Assembly: GCF_036711975.1 (NCBI RefSeq)
Contig: NC_091970.1
Span: 4,099,501 to 4,163,500, forward strand
DNA: 64,000 nucleotides
DNA from: Onthophagus taurus
Taxonomy: Eukaryota > Arthropoda > Insecta > Coleoptera > Scarabaeidae
Direction: 5' to 3'
Shown: positions 10,931 through 22,927 of the stretch, one piece after another
Position numbering within the stretch: position 1 is the first letter of the stretch
Layout: each line of letters opens with the position of its first letter
Position numbers and translations under genes: made by a program
Notes under the pieces: generated by a model
Database searches by the model: none
What the model saw: the letters and a program-made list of their open reading frames with translations, nothing else
What the model was told of the DNA's origin: nothing

Positions 10931-12807
10931 GTAAACGTCTTTTACACATAATTGTTTTTGCATCTTGCTAATTAATGACTTAAAATATTACTAAATTTTC
11001 CTGTTTTGGAGAAATTTTGAATGAAATGTTTAAATACCCTACAACGCATTGATTACACATTCTTATGTTTCGAATAAAACGCCACAGAAAGTATTACGCT
11101 ACAGATTACCTTTTTTTCGTAATAAATAACATCGGATTAAATTAGAAAAAAAATATATCTTAAATTCCTATTTAAAAAAAATAAAATTATAAAAAAGTTA
11201 AAGAAAAAACAAAAAACCGATGTACAGATATTAGTTGCATCGTCAGTTCAAATTTTGGATCCCGAGGAAATTTTGAAAAAAAATAAATTAATTTTTTTTC
11301 TCTGACAAACGCATCTATCTATATATGTCCGTGGTATTTATGCTTAAATTGCGACACTTTGGCTTTTCCCTTTTTAAATGTTGCTTATTATTGTTATTTA
11401 AAAAAAAATTATTGAGATTTATGTTTTTTAACTCGAAATTCGAAAGACAAAACACATAAAAAACTAAAAAAAATAAAATAAAATAAAAAAAACTAAAAAA
11501 AAACAACAAGGGACAAATCAAGGAACAAACACAACACATCTCTGTTAAGACATTCCGCAAATACGACATTGAGGATAATAATAAAAAAAATAATAATAAA
11601 GTTATTAGTTTCAAAATAATTTTTCTTTTTTGGGGTATTTTCGGTTCTTTTCGTTTGATTTTATTCAGGAAAAGTTCAGATAAGATTTAAATGTATGAAA
11701 TTCTGAAATTTTCCCACCTAGCTTACTTAAAAATCCATAATATATTAGATTCAATTCCAAAAAAATAAAGAGAACTCAAAATTATTGTTACAAAAAAAAA
11801 GATGGGAATAAAAAACCACAATTTCAAAAAAAAAACTATATCCGTACATCGATTTTTTGCTTTTTATTCTTAAAAAATAAACAAAAAATAAATTTATACT
11901 ATTTCAATCAATAAAAAGAGATAAAACTAGCGTAAAAACAGATGGAGGTGTAACATAGAAAGCAAGTAATATATTCATAATGAAATAAATCTCGTTGATT
12001 TAGCTGAAATTTTACTTGCGAATAAGAGAAGGTAAATTTTGTACTTAATAAACCATACTACAAAAAATAATTAAGATAAAAATGTTTTATTAAATTAATT
12101 AATTAACGAGGGATTTTGAAGTAAAATTTTTGCTAAACCTTGTTTTCGACGCGAATTATTATTTAAAAGCAGCAAAATGATATAAAATTAATAATTATAA
12201 CAAATTGCTGCGGATAAAAAATAATTAAAAAAAATAAAAATAAATTTTTTACTCAAAAATCGCTTGATACTTAAAAATACAATTGATGGCCTAACAAAAT
12301 AATCATAATTAAATTATTAGATAATAATATCAAGGAACTATTTGCTTGTTATTCCCATTTTTTGAATGAAGAAGAAGGCAAAATAGGGGTAATTTTTACC
12401 GAACCGACATTTGCAGACACATTACGTTTCCGTTAATAAAAAAATAATAAAATTAATTTTAAAATTAAATTAATCGTCATTAATTTTTGAGATTTTGATG
12501 TGTATAGTATGGATTTTTAAGTAGACAAGTCCACCTTAAAGATCTTTAAGGCGACGTTTCCATTTTTTTAATCAAGTCTAACCAACAATTCTTATTAATA
12601 AAACAATCAATTTGAGTCAACTCATTGTTAGTTAGACTTTGGAGAAGAAACCAAAAAAATAAGAAAAAAAACGTTAAAGAACTCGACCCGGTGTAGTTCT
12701 TCAAAATTTCTTTTCCCGATTAAAAAAAATCTATTATAACTTTAATTTAATTAAAAAACAAATAGATTTTCTCTCTCAAATTATTAAAAAAATCAAAAAA
12801 CACCTAC
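10931..12807. other. AT-rich intron sequence downstream of broad core
   Basis: Mostly poly-A/T-rich sequence with no recognisable exon. It includes the hairpin at 12,574-12,639. In this intron the core donor at 12,807 must choose between the distal finger exons. Confidence 0.5.
12574..12639 (-). other. Intronic hairpin downstream of broad core donor
   Basis: AAGTCTAACCAACAAT at 12,574-12,589 pairs with ATTGTTAGTTAGACTT at 12,624-12,639 (15 of 16 positions), with a 34-nt loop. In the broad transcript it lies about 170-230 nt after the donor of the last common exon. Whether it is structured or functional is unknown. Confidence 0.4.
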
Positions 12808-12861
12808 CTTGAGATGTACCAGCCAGAGTATCCGCGTTTCCTCCGAGCGATTGGTTCAAAC
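12808..12861 (-). CDS. br: broad core, last common exon (exon 4)
   Basis: A 54-nt exon too short to stand out as a reading frame. It is bounded by acceptor TATTTCCAG and donor CAAG/GTAGGTG. With the G left by exon 3 it reads GLNQSLGGNADTLAGTSQ and ends in phase 1 with a G. This continues the exon-3 ending DPTGLG, giving a DPTGL-GLNQSL stretch that I remember as conserved in insect broad proteins. Every finger exon downstream begins with two bases that complete the GNN codon. It is therefore the common splice partner of all four isoforms. Confidence 0.85.
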
Positions 12862-13284
12862 CTGGAAATAAGAGTACTTCGATTTAGAAGCAGTTGACCA
12901 TCGACAGTCTTAGTCCGAAAAGAACTCATCATGGGCGTCGGAAATCAAAGAATTCAACAATTATTTAACACCACCAAATCAAACCTAATTTGACAATCCG
13001 GTTGACAACCCCAATAACATAACCTCAGAAACGTCAAAAATCGAATTTAATTAATTTTTAAAACAAACTATAATTATTAATTTTAATAAATTAATTAACA
13101 AACTAAAATTAATAAAATCTCACCCCCTTTATTCTTAATTAACACGTATTTAAAAAAAAACTTAAAATTAATTAATCTTGAAACCCAACTTAAGCTATTC
13201 CCCGATAGATGGAGACAAAAATTTAAAATAAATTATTTAATTAATTTACTATTTCATTCCGACGCCCATGTTAAAAATCCTTAC

Positions 13285-14101
13285 CTCCAAGTCCTGTAGG
13301 GTCCGCTGCTAACGCAGCCATACTAAAATTAAAACTTCCCGCTGCTGTAGCAAATAATTTACTTTCGGCCGGAGTTAAATATGGCCCAATTGAACTATCA
13401 TGGTCTTCGTGGTCACCTCCACCGCTGCTTCCGCTATGGGGTCCCGTTGGTAAATTACTCGTTGGTCCATTATCCGTTGTGTGATGTTCTGAGTCGTTAC
13501 TATTTTCTTGTGTTGATCCGCACAATAATTCCATGGGTTCGGATTTGACTGTATCAGAAATCCCACCCGTTGTTGTTGTCCCGCTTGTTGGACTCGGAGA
13601 GCATGGCCCGTTTTCGTTTTCTTGACCACCGATCCCGTTTCCTTCCACGGTATCTTTTTGAACGTTCAAATTTAATGGAGAATTTTTCATAGCGCTCGGC
13701 GAGAAATCGGTCGGTTGCGTTTGTGGCGGCGGAGCCTGCGTTTGATGTCCAGATAGGTTTAACTCGTTGTTATTATTATTATTGTTGTTCGTAATGTTAT
13801 TTAAGTTATTATTATTATTCGGCGCGGACGAGAGTAAATGATGATGGTAATCGGGACGTAAACGTTTTGTGTGGTTATCATTATCAACGGCGTTTGACGT
13901 CACTGATGATATACGACGATTACTTCTATTTTGTTGTAACGCGGCCTGACGTAATAATTGATTTACGGTCGCACCGTGGGGTGGTGATGATGGGGATGTA
14001 AACAGGGAATCTTCTAGTTTTTCTGGGAAAATTGGGTGGTAGTGATGATTTGTGGGGGGCGTTTGGTGATGAGCTCGAACCAAACTTTGTACTTGAGCCA
14101 A
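13285..14101 (-). CDS. br: broad core, linker exon (exon 3)
   Basis: The exon runs from acceptor TGTTTTAG (first base 14,101) to donor GGAG/GTAAGG, 817 nt. It encodes the low-complexity linker between the BTB domain and the fingers: LAQVQSLVRAHHQTPP, an S/T/P-rich part, an asparagine run interrupted by single residues, a PQTQP stretch, acidic/Gly-rich segments and AALAADPTGLG at the end. NTAD-like polar composition of this kind is usual for the family linker. It also contains VKSEPMEL, which fits a sumoylation consensus (VKSE). Phase 0 in, phase 1 out, consistent with both neighbours. Confidence 0.9.
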
Positions 14102-15933
14102 CTAAAACAAAGAAAGAGATAATATTTAACTTTTAGAATAAATTAATATCAATAATTTAATCAATAATTATTACCAACAATAATTAAAAAATATTTCGTT
14201 AATATAGTTTTTGGCGCAATTTTAATGTAATTTTTATTAAAAGTTTCCAAAAAACTTTTATTTTATTTGCTTGGTTTTGATTTAAGATTGATTTTTTTAT
14301 GAGGTTATGTCGATATTGTCACTTATCAAATGGAATACGTTTGAATCAATGAAGTTAACAAATTCTTGAAGAAAATAGGATTAATGATTATTATTATATT
14401 GCAAAGTAAGCATATAAGTAATTTTTCATGCTCTTTTTTCATTTTAGATGAGTGAGCAACTAGAACTGAAGTGATGTTTGATGACTTTTCAGGAGAGTTT
14501 GACTACCTATTGTGCCCGCTTCTTTTTGAAACGCTTAAAAGATAACTTTAAGAAGGCCTATTGATGCTTATAGAACAAAAACAACTGAGGCGATAGTATT
14601 TGAGAAACGTATGGTCCATGAGATGTCATTTTTGACATCATTTAAGTTCCGACTTATTTATAGCATTTTCTTTTTGATCAATCACAAGTTGTATTTTAAT
14701 GTTCATACTACGACAAAGTGATCAAAGGCATTATTAACGACTTTAAATTTAAAGAGAAATTCTTTTTCAAGAATATGTATTTCAAGAAATACAACGGTTA
14801 AAAAAATTGCAAATAAAAGATAATTTGAACCAAAAATCCCATCAAAATTTATTTTTGAACACGCAAATCATTTATTTTATGTGATTTTAGGTTCTACAAA
14901 AAGAGTTTTCTTCCCGAAATTAATCAAAGAAATTTTTATCGAAACAAACTAAAATAATCGTAATCGATTAAAAGAAAAGCAAATTCAGTTTTTTTTTAAA
15001 TTTTAATTGATCGTAAATCAATTTTGTTTTAATTAATTTAATCTTTAAACAATTGCAAACCCCATCTAGTGGTGATCTCTCATATTAAGTTATCACTTTG
15101 ACGTTTAAAAATCCACCAGTTGCGTTTGTTCCTAAAGTTGTGAAATTTTCCGAAAAAAAATGTAATTGGACGGTAAGATTTATCAAGATACGTTTTTGGA
15201 TATCCAAAGTGCTTATTTGATAGGGTTTTAGGTTTTGAAAGAAGACTTTTCTTCAGAAATTCATGAAAAAAATTTAAGTAGAACATAACCTCACTTCTTA
15301 AATCGTCGATTTTAAATATATAAACAATTAATATTTGAAATTGGGGCGATTTATTACAACGTAAAGCTGGTAAGTGAACTGATTTTATTAATGTTTATAT
15401 AATAACTAAATAAATTAATTTTATTTTCTTTAAACAGTTGCCAACCCCATCTAGCGGTGACTACCCATATTAAGTTGTCATTTTGACGTTTAAAAACCAC
15501 CAGTCGCGTTTCTTTCCTAACTTGTGAAATTTTACAAAAAAATGTTTAATTGGATGGTAAGATTTATGAAGATACGTTTTCGGATATCCAAAGTACTTAT
15601 TTAATATGGTTTTAGGTTATAGGAAAATATTTTTGCTCCCGAAATTAATGAAAGAAAATGTTGGTGGAATATAACCTCACTTCTTTAAATCAGGGGTTAA
15701 TAAATTTAATTTAATTTGGTGTAAGTATCCGATTTATTACAACAAAAAGACTGATTTAATGACACAAGTATTGAAGTGTAATTTTTTTTTAATGTTGAAG
15801 ATTAATGTTTCAATCAAATTGCATAACCGGAAGTGGTTCATTATAAAAAGCGCCATCTCTTAATTAAAAACGTTATCCCATACTATATTTTATTAGATTA
15901 CTATTCTTTTTATATTGAAATTTGTTAATTTAC
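14102..15933. repeat. Three related repeats in broad intron 2
   Basis: Two clear direct copies begin near 15,055 and 15,432 (shared: CAACCCCATCTAG, TTTTGACGTTTAAAA, GATACGTTTT, GGATATCCAAAGT, ATAACCTCACTTCTT), spaced about 375 bp. A more diverged partial copy lies near 14,820-14,960 (shared TTTTAGGTT and CCGAAATTAAT). No coding potential is seen. The small frame at 15,080-15,286 belongs to the repeat. Confidence 0.7.
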
Positions 15934-16122
15934 CTGGTCTTTATCTTCTCCATGTTGTTGTGTTAGCCCGCTAACTCTTAGCACTTCCGCCGTTTTCAAA
16001 AACGATGATAAAGAACGTTGATGAACGTTTACTTCCCCGTGGTATATGAACTCGACGAGCGCGTGCAAGTCCGTCCATGCGACGTCTTGTAGAACAATCA
16101 CAGGATGTTTGCATGGTGTGGA
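15934..16122 (-). CDS. br: broad core, BTB exon 2
   Basis: A 189-nt exon (63 codons, phase 0 both sides) between acceptor TTATTCCAG and donor GACCAG/GTAAAT. It starts [14 protein letters not shown] and contains [17 protein letters not shown] and [16 protein letters not shown]. This is the second half of the BTB/POZ dimerisation domain, and the residues are nearly identical to the fly Broad-Complex core as I recall it. Confidence 0.95.
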
Positions 16123-16398
16123 CTGGAATAAATATTTCAAAAAAAAATTTATAAAAATATTTGAAAAGAAATTAATTTGATAAACAAAAATATTGATGTT
16201 GATTATTAAAACGTGTATAAACTCAATTAACACATAGTTTACCATTACTGGTTTATTCCACTTGAACTTTAATAATCCACTTGTTTACCCACTATAAACT
16301 AATTTTATCAGAAATCAAAGAGAATTTGGTCAAAATATAATTAAGATGTTTTTAATGATGTTTTTTTAAAAAATATTTTTTTTATGAATTATTATTAC

Positions 16399-16601
16399 CT
16401 TAAGTAGTTCTCTAAAGTAGGGACTGCAAGCTGATAAAACCACGCGATGAGCTTTCAAGCTTTTACCATCACACGCGAGAGTCACATCGACAAAGTCCTC
16501 GTCATCGCGTAAGTTCTCGAAGGCAGATGTGATGCTACTCTGGTAGTTGTTCCAACGGAGACAAAAATGCTGCGTATCAACCATTGTAAAATGTTAATTA
16601 C
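16399..16601 (-). CDS. br: broad core, first coding exon with BTB N-terminus
   Basis: Broad is a BTB/zinc-finger transcription factor that is a primary target of ecdysone and specifies metamorphic fate. The exon begins at acceptor TTGTTACAG (first base 16,601), with 17 nt of leader before the ATG at 16,584. It encodes 62 codons, [17 protein letters not shown] through [12 protein letters not shown], and ends at donor CTTAAG/GTAATA. The BTB signature residues ([28 protein letters not shown]) are intact. The ATG is the first in the exon and matches the family N-terminus, so the start is secure. The acceptor before it shows that at least one non-coding 5' exon exists further upstream. Confidence 0.95.
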
Positions 16602-16947
16602 CTGTAACAAAAGGAATTAACGTAAATAATAATTTTGTTGGTTAATTTTTTAGGACTTCCTACTAGAACGATTTAGAAATAACACATAGATGTTGTTTTG
16701 GTTTTCATAACTACTAAATGAAGTGATTAGAGTGGATAAATTTAAATGATGTTGATTTAGTTTGTAATTTTTATAATAGATGGTGTTGAGTGGGGAGAAA
16801 TTATTTGTGTACGAATTTTTCTAGACTACTTCTCTTATTGATTCTTAGAAAAGGACGATAAAGAGATGGAGAAAAATAACGTTCCGACGAAATTGGGGTG
16901 AAAAATCAAAAAATAATTTTTTTTAAATTCATTTTTTTAATTATTAC

Positions 16948-17400
16948 CTGAGTGAATATTTTCTTTATTAATTTATTTAGTTGTTAATAACATTTTAATG
17001 ATGATGGTGGATTCGGGTGATTCGGGGGTTGTTTTTTTCTATTTTCTTTGAGTGATAATAAGAGACGCATTTATCCCTTTAGGGTGGTGTCCTGTTCGGT
17101 CGCAGGAAAATAGCATATGCGCCGTGTTCTTTGGGTGCACTTTCGTTCTCGGGACGCGTCCAGGAGCAGCGGGTTTTGGTTTCAGTACGTGTCGGGCAGC
17201 GTCGCAGCAGGCGCCGGTTCGAAAATCACTTCGGCGCGAATTCACGTCAAATTCAAAAATATGATGAAAAAAATTACACTTATTAACGCACTTGATCAAA
17301 AAAAATTACGCGATTTTGGGAAATCCCCTCCAAAAAAAAAATTAAATTGTTTTTTTTTTCTTTTTTGTTTTTAGAATTGTTTCTATTTGTTTTGTTTAAA
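16948..17400 (-). promoter_or_regulatory. br: Candidate non-coding 5' exon and proximal promoter of broad
   Basis: A donor-like junction TTCACTCAG/GTAATAAT ends at 16,948, which would suit a 5' UTR exon spliced to the ATG exon at 16,601. Upstream the sequence becomes GC- and CpG-rich (about 17,080-17,780), unlike most of the window. No convincing TATA box is seen on the minus strand. The exact transcription start is not determinable. Confidence 0.4.
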
Positions 17401-18640
17401 AAAAAAATGACGGAGATGTATCGCGTGCGGTGGTGCGACCGCGACTGAATAATATTAAAAATTCAAACGGACTCGGCGCGAACTTTTTTTCGGCGGGTTC
17501 GGACTCGGAGCGGCGCTTATTCTTTATTGGTACATGGCCATGAGACATCTGCTGTAATAAGCCGGCACTAAAAAATAGTGCGTGCAACCCCCTCTTTCGC
17601 CGCCGCCGACGGGAGCGCGAGGGGCATGAAAATGCGCAGAATATAAAGAGTAGAGGCTCACAATTAAAAATGTCAAAACGGCGGGGCGGTGCGATCGGCG
17701 CGTCGCGACGCCACCGACGGCGGGCGCCCCCTTAACGCCGACGCCGCCGACGATACCCCGCGCGTCAAACCGCTTCCCCCCACTTTAATTTTTTTTTTCA
17801 AAAAACACCAATGAAACCTTCCCACCCCCAACTATAACACAAAAATTTAAATAAAATTAATAAATTAATCATTAACAACAAAATTTTTTTTATTATTTTG
17901 TTAATCTCCGTGAAAAATCCTTTAAAACGAATCCAAACTCGATGAGGTTATTTTCAAAAACAAGCGAGATATGACGTTTTAAAACATAACGTTCCTCTAC
18001 TGTTTAATTTTCTTTTTCCTGGATATCTCGATTATTTTTTGAGGTAACCCCATCGAGTTTGGGCTCATTACAAAGGATTTTTCGTTTCCCACAAGATTTT
18101 TATATCAATAATTTAAATTTATTTAATTTATTCAATGGGATTATTAAAATCTAAACTCATTTCAAAATTTCAAACCCTCCCAAAAAATCATTACGTTCTT
18201 CTGAGGTACCCACCGTCGCTACGTTTCTGGCGCATGGACATTTTAATTCTCCACCACCCCCTCGTAACCTAGCTAGGAAAAGAGGGATGTCGCGGGGGGT
18301 GTAGAGCGGGCCGAGGGTGCTCGCGGCGCGGCGTTCCCTCGGTCTCCCTCGCCGTGCCGGAAGCGCGAATCTATTTTTCCGTAGGTCTCCGGCGGTAAGG
18401 AGAAACGGGGGGCGATAAGGGGGCGGGGGGTGGTGGCACTGGCGGCGGGGCCATATTTTATCGATTTTATAATCAATACCGCAATAAAAGCTGCAATGTT
18501 TTCATCTTTATTTGCCAGCCTCCCGGTTAGAATCCGCGGCTCGGTGGGAAAAGGGGGGATAACGAAACACCCCCCGTTTGAGGGGTGTTTTTTCTTTTTT
18601 ATTTCGGTTTGTTGTCCCATTTTTTTTGGGGGATTTTGAA
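17400..18640. other. CpG-rich region upstream of broad
   Basis: Two GC-rich patches (17,560-17,790 and 18,270-18,450) carry CGCCGCCGACG-like runs and are separated by AT-rich DNA with one palindromic-repeat copy. Open frames here are long only because stop codons are rare in GC-rich sequence, and none shows a domain. It is plausible promoter-proximal regulatory DNA. Confidence 0.4.
17909..18083. repeat. Palindromic repeat copy
   Basis: Left arm GAAAAATCCTTTAAAACGA then AACTCGATGAGGTTATTTTC. The right arm ends GAGGTAACCCCATCGAGTTT then a slightly changed CATTACAAAGGATTTTTCG. It is a single copy outside the arrays. Confidence 0.75.
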
Positions 18641-20159
18641 ATCATTCATATGACACACTTAAATTTCTATTTAATTTAATAAAAAAATCTTATCATTATA
18701 GATAATAGAATAAGAGAAACGATATAAATACCTTATTAATTAAGAAAAAGGTTGTCGAATTAAACTTTAAGAAATCACAACGTGCATGTTAGAACACGTG
18801 AGGCTGAGTTGACTACACTGGCTCTCTAACAACACGTTGTAAAGTTTTTCGGGACAAACACACTCCGTCTTCTTCTCTTTATTCGCTCGGATTTAATTTT
18901 TTTTTTGTAGAATTCGTGTAGATCAGGTTATGCACCTAAACAATCTATCTCGAACTATAAAAATACAGCAGATGTATCCCTTATCGGTGCTGATAAATTA
19001 TTAACACTGCTTAATGTCGCTGATAAAAAAAAATATTGTTTAGGTGTAGTGTAGATTACGAAAAAAATATATATAAAAGTAATCATAAAAATTATTTCTT
19101 AAAATTAAATTCTTATTTTAATTTTTTTTCTTAAAAAAAAATCTTACATTAGCGTTTGTTATCTTGATGTTCCCTTCTGAGAATTGAAAGTGTATTTAGT
19201 CTGGTGCAGACGTTTTGTCCGAAATCCTCGCGAAATGCTTGGTTTGGCGGACGATGAGTGCATTGACCACGATCGCGTTATTTTAAAAACACTTCTAATT
19301 TGGTTTGTCAAAATTTGTTTTTTACGGACTTGTTTACGCCAGCGAGCGAGGCACCAGGAGCTAATACACTCTTTTATATCTCTGTGTGTGTGTGTGTGTG
19401 TGAATGTGTGCAACGTTTTTTCGGGATTTTGCATAAACAGATTGAAAAATACAGAACCGTATTCATTAATAAATAATTTCATTTCGCTATAAACTCTTTG
19501 AAATATAAACTTATTAAAATATGATATGTTATTTGATGTTATTAAATAAAATAAACATAAAAAAATGTCATGAATTGTCATTTACAATTTATTGTATTAT
19601 TCACAGGGAAATCATAATCAATTTATTACGAAAATTAGTTTTGATTTAATCTCAAAATGATTTTTTCATTAAAAATTATACATGGATACATTAAAAGACG
19701 AGTATATGTGTTCAACAGATTACAATGCGTTGTGTTGGTTTGCTGCATGGTTGGCTTGCTTTGGGGTTGCATTGCTTTGACATTGAATTCGCTTGCTTTG
19801 TAGTACTTTGTGACTGACTTATTTTGGAGATTTGAAACTTTATTTGAAATTGGCTTGGGTTTGATGGCTTGAGCTTGATGGGTTGGATTGGCTTCACTTA
19901 TTTTGGGGTTGCATTTGCTTGTATTGGAGTTGAGTTACTTTCCAAATAAGTTTCTTTCAGATTCGGTAGTCTTACGTTATGGCGTCAGATTCTTTAGAGA
20001 TGTATTGGCCCGCTTTGGAGTCAGCTTGAATCGCTTTGTGGATGTGCTAGGTTTCCATAGCAACCCGAAACAACCACATATCAAGTTTAAATTACAATGT
20101 CTAACTTTAAAGTTGAATTACTTGCCATTGATTTACATTAGGGATGGATTAGGCTTATG
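18641..20159. other. Intergenic DNA with GTGT tract and TTGG-rich simple sequence
   Basis: Contains a (GT)n run at about 19,383-19,402. From 19,735 to about 20,060 it has a degenerate simple sequence of TTGGCTTG / GCTTTG words that makes a false Pro/Gln/Ser-rich frame on the minus strand. No gene is recognised. Confidence 0.5.
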
Positions 20160-21150
20160 TTGATGTAGTGACTTGGTTTGGAATTACTTACGATTGGGTT
20201 AAGTTGTTTTTAAAAATAAATAAGGGCACACAGATCGAAGGAAATCATGAGGAAACGATGAATCGGTGGCAAGACAGATGGCTTCAATATAAAGGCTGGA
20301 CATCAATGTTAATTAAAGATGTGAAAGTTATAGTTTTCTCAAAGAGAACAGATAAAAAAAATAACATCAGATGAGTGTTGCTTTGAAGGTGGCAAACCCA
20401 TTTCAACAATTAAGTAATCCAGCTGAAGCAGTCGCCGTGCAGAGTATCGCTTGTATGCTGGTTGGACCACGAGGTACTACTGTAATAGACTTTCTAAGGC
20501 AAGCACTTTCATAAAGTGTATCTGCGGAAAGAGAAAGGGTGGTAAGAACAGAACACTAAGAACATATTTCACCACGGTAGTCTTGCAGTAATGAAATAAT
20601 CCCTGTCGCCAGAGGAGTCCCACACTCCCGGTTGGATCAGATTTTCTTTATGTCATCAAGCGCATATCCGACCAGGGTAATGTGTTAGTGCATAAAGAAT
20701 TTTTCTACACTCCATCGCAAGAAAATGATTAGGTTGGGTTGACACGGACTAAATCAGGCAGATTCGTGAATGATGACACGAAGGACAGCTTTAAGCCCTG
20801 AAATAACATATAGCTGTGGTACATATGACTTGGACACTAATTCAGAAAATTGCAAAGAACGTAGACGTCTTCGAGAGGAAAATCCTGAGAAGCATTGCAA
20901 CCACTGTGTATGAATAATAACATTTAGATAACTAGATATAACCAGTAACTATAGAGCTACTACAAGAATTCAATTCTCTCAGAGTACATCAAGAAGCAGA
21001 GATTATAATGTACATTTCCGAAACAACTATTTCACAGGAATGTAAGCTGCGAGATTTAAAGGAAGATGGGAGAATTAGACAGATGCTAAGGATATGTTTG
21101 GGTGCAGAAACAGAAAGGAGAAGAAATCTTGAGTGAGAAAACATATTCTA
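20160..21150 (+). pseudogene. Decayed LINE-type retrotransposon fragment
   Basis: Broken pieces of a non-LTR retrotransposon C-terminus can be read in changing frames. Near 20,255 the frame reads EETMNRWQDRW...GWTSMLI, like the WQxRW...GRWT segment of jockey/R1-type elements. Near 20,855 another reads FERKILRSIATTVYE, like the FERKILRxIxG motif that follows the reverse transcriptase in other insect LINEs. Stops and frame changes separate the pieces, so it is inactive. The two segments may come from different families. Confidence 0.45.
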
Positions 21151-22927
21151 ACACCATAATATACCAAGATTATGTTAACTTATTACAAGTTAAAAACTAC
21201 AAAATCTGATGATTTGATTTTTACACCACCAACTTTTTAAAATTATCTGATTTGTAACCCCACTTACTTTATGAAATTATCTGATAGATAAATCCAGTTA
21301 TTAACCAATGAGAGCGCTTCAAACTACTGTAACCTTGGTAATAAATTCTTAGTTGGCTTAATTAGATTTGTTTTAAAGGAGAATTAAATGAAATTAATAA
21401 TAAAATTGTAGTGTTCTATTTAAGACGCGATTTGAATTTAATGCAAATTAAAAATGCAAAGCGAACGAGATAATGTTTTATTTTTTTAATAAACTGTTTC
21501 TGATAAAACGAGGACGTCTTTGGATATAATCAACTATCCAAGAAATAATTTTTTTTTGTTACTGTCAAGTACTTTGCGATAGAGACAATATCGTGAGGCC
21601 CGAAATTTTTGCTCCGGCTACTTTTGTCTAAATTTAAGTTCAAGGTTGTTTCTGCAACAGATAACTGGTAGATAAAATTCGCTTGAAAGAAAAAGAAAGA
21701 GTTTGAGGATAAATCTTTTTTTAAATATTTTTTTTTATTTAAAGTTGTTTTTTTATAATAATGACGTGTAATATAGAATGAAAAATAAAAAAAATAATTG
21801 GGTGGGAGTAATTAGGAATTATTAGAGATAATTTTTTTTTATTATAGTCCTAGATCAGAAAGATATAAAGATAAGGCGAGAGAAAAATCCGATATAAACA
21901 GAAGTGTTTTGTGTTATCTTCTTAATTTTTGGTGGGAAACAAAGAAACTTATTACGTCGATTTACATAATCATAAAAAATGTTTAATACTCACCTTCATT
22001 GAAACATTTTCGATTAATCTGTATTAGTTGGTGGCAGGGTTACAAATCGTCGACTGATGTTGTTAATTGGTACACAAGAACTTATTACGCGACGATAATA
22101 ACCAAAAAAATATTAAGAATAATTACGAAAAAAAATTTGTTAAACGATTAACGAATTTCTAAGTAACGAAAAAAAACTGAAAAGAAGTAGAGATTGTACC
22201 CGGTCCGTACAAACACTATGTGCAATTTTTTATAAATTCATATTATGTTTATAGGTTTTTTTTTATTATCACATATCTTATCTGTTATAGTGGACTTGAA
22301 CCATATGTACATCTTCCAGATGGACCAAAATCAAAAAAAAATTGCAAGCATAGTTTTCTCGCTCTCCCAATTTGACGGGGGCACCGAGGGGGCGGGGGCG
22401 CTATCGCTATTTACACTGATAAAAAAAATTTGTGTGACGCCTAAAAAAAATCTATTTTTATGGCTGTGAACGAGTTTTTTTTCTCATTTTTCTTTCAACC
22501 GAGTGCAACCTATCTATATCTAAATCTATTATATTATTATTTTTTAATCTCAAAAAAAAATTATTATTTTTTTTAAATCGGGGGAGTTAAACCAACACAA
22601 AAAGTAATTCTTTCTGCTTCCGTTGTTTTCTATAAGTTGTTAAAATCGAACGTTTACAATGTTATCAACGATTTTTTTTAAAGACGATTTGGTTTATACG
22701 CCAACTACACTATTGAGATTATTAGATCATTGGAGTTTGTGACTTTTCTGTGTTTATAAGAGGCATTGTTTTCGAAATACCATTGTTTTTTAAAATGATC
22801 CGGAACGCAACCATTTCTTTTTTTCGTTGTAAAATAACTAATTAAAATTTGATTGCTAATTCCTTAATTTTTCATTAACATTCAATTCTATAACGTTATT
22901 AAATCTTTCATAATCTCGTAGAAAATC
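21151..22927. other. Intergenic DNA with one donor-like junction for a distal broad exon
   Basis: A strong donor consensus, TTTCAATGAAG/GTGAGTATT, ends at 21,994 on the minus strand and could close a distal non-coding exon of broad (roughly 22,200-21,994). Broad genes are known to use distal promoters. Otherwise AT-rich with T runs and no coding signal. Confidence 0.3.

Noticed and set aside
18273..18620. 115-codon minus-strand frame upstream of broad
   Set aside because: Explained by GC-rich promoter-like sequence. The codon pattern is not protein-like and no domain is seen.
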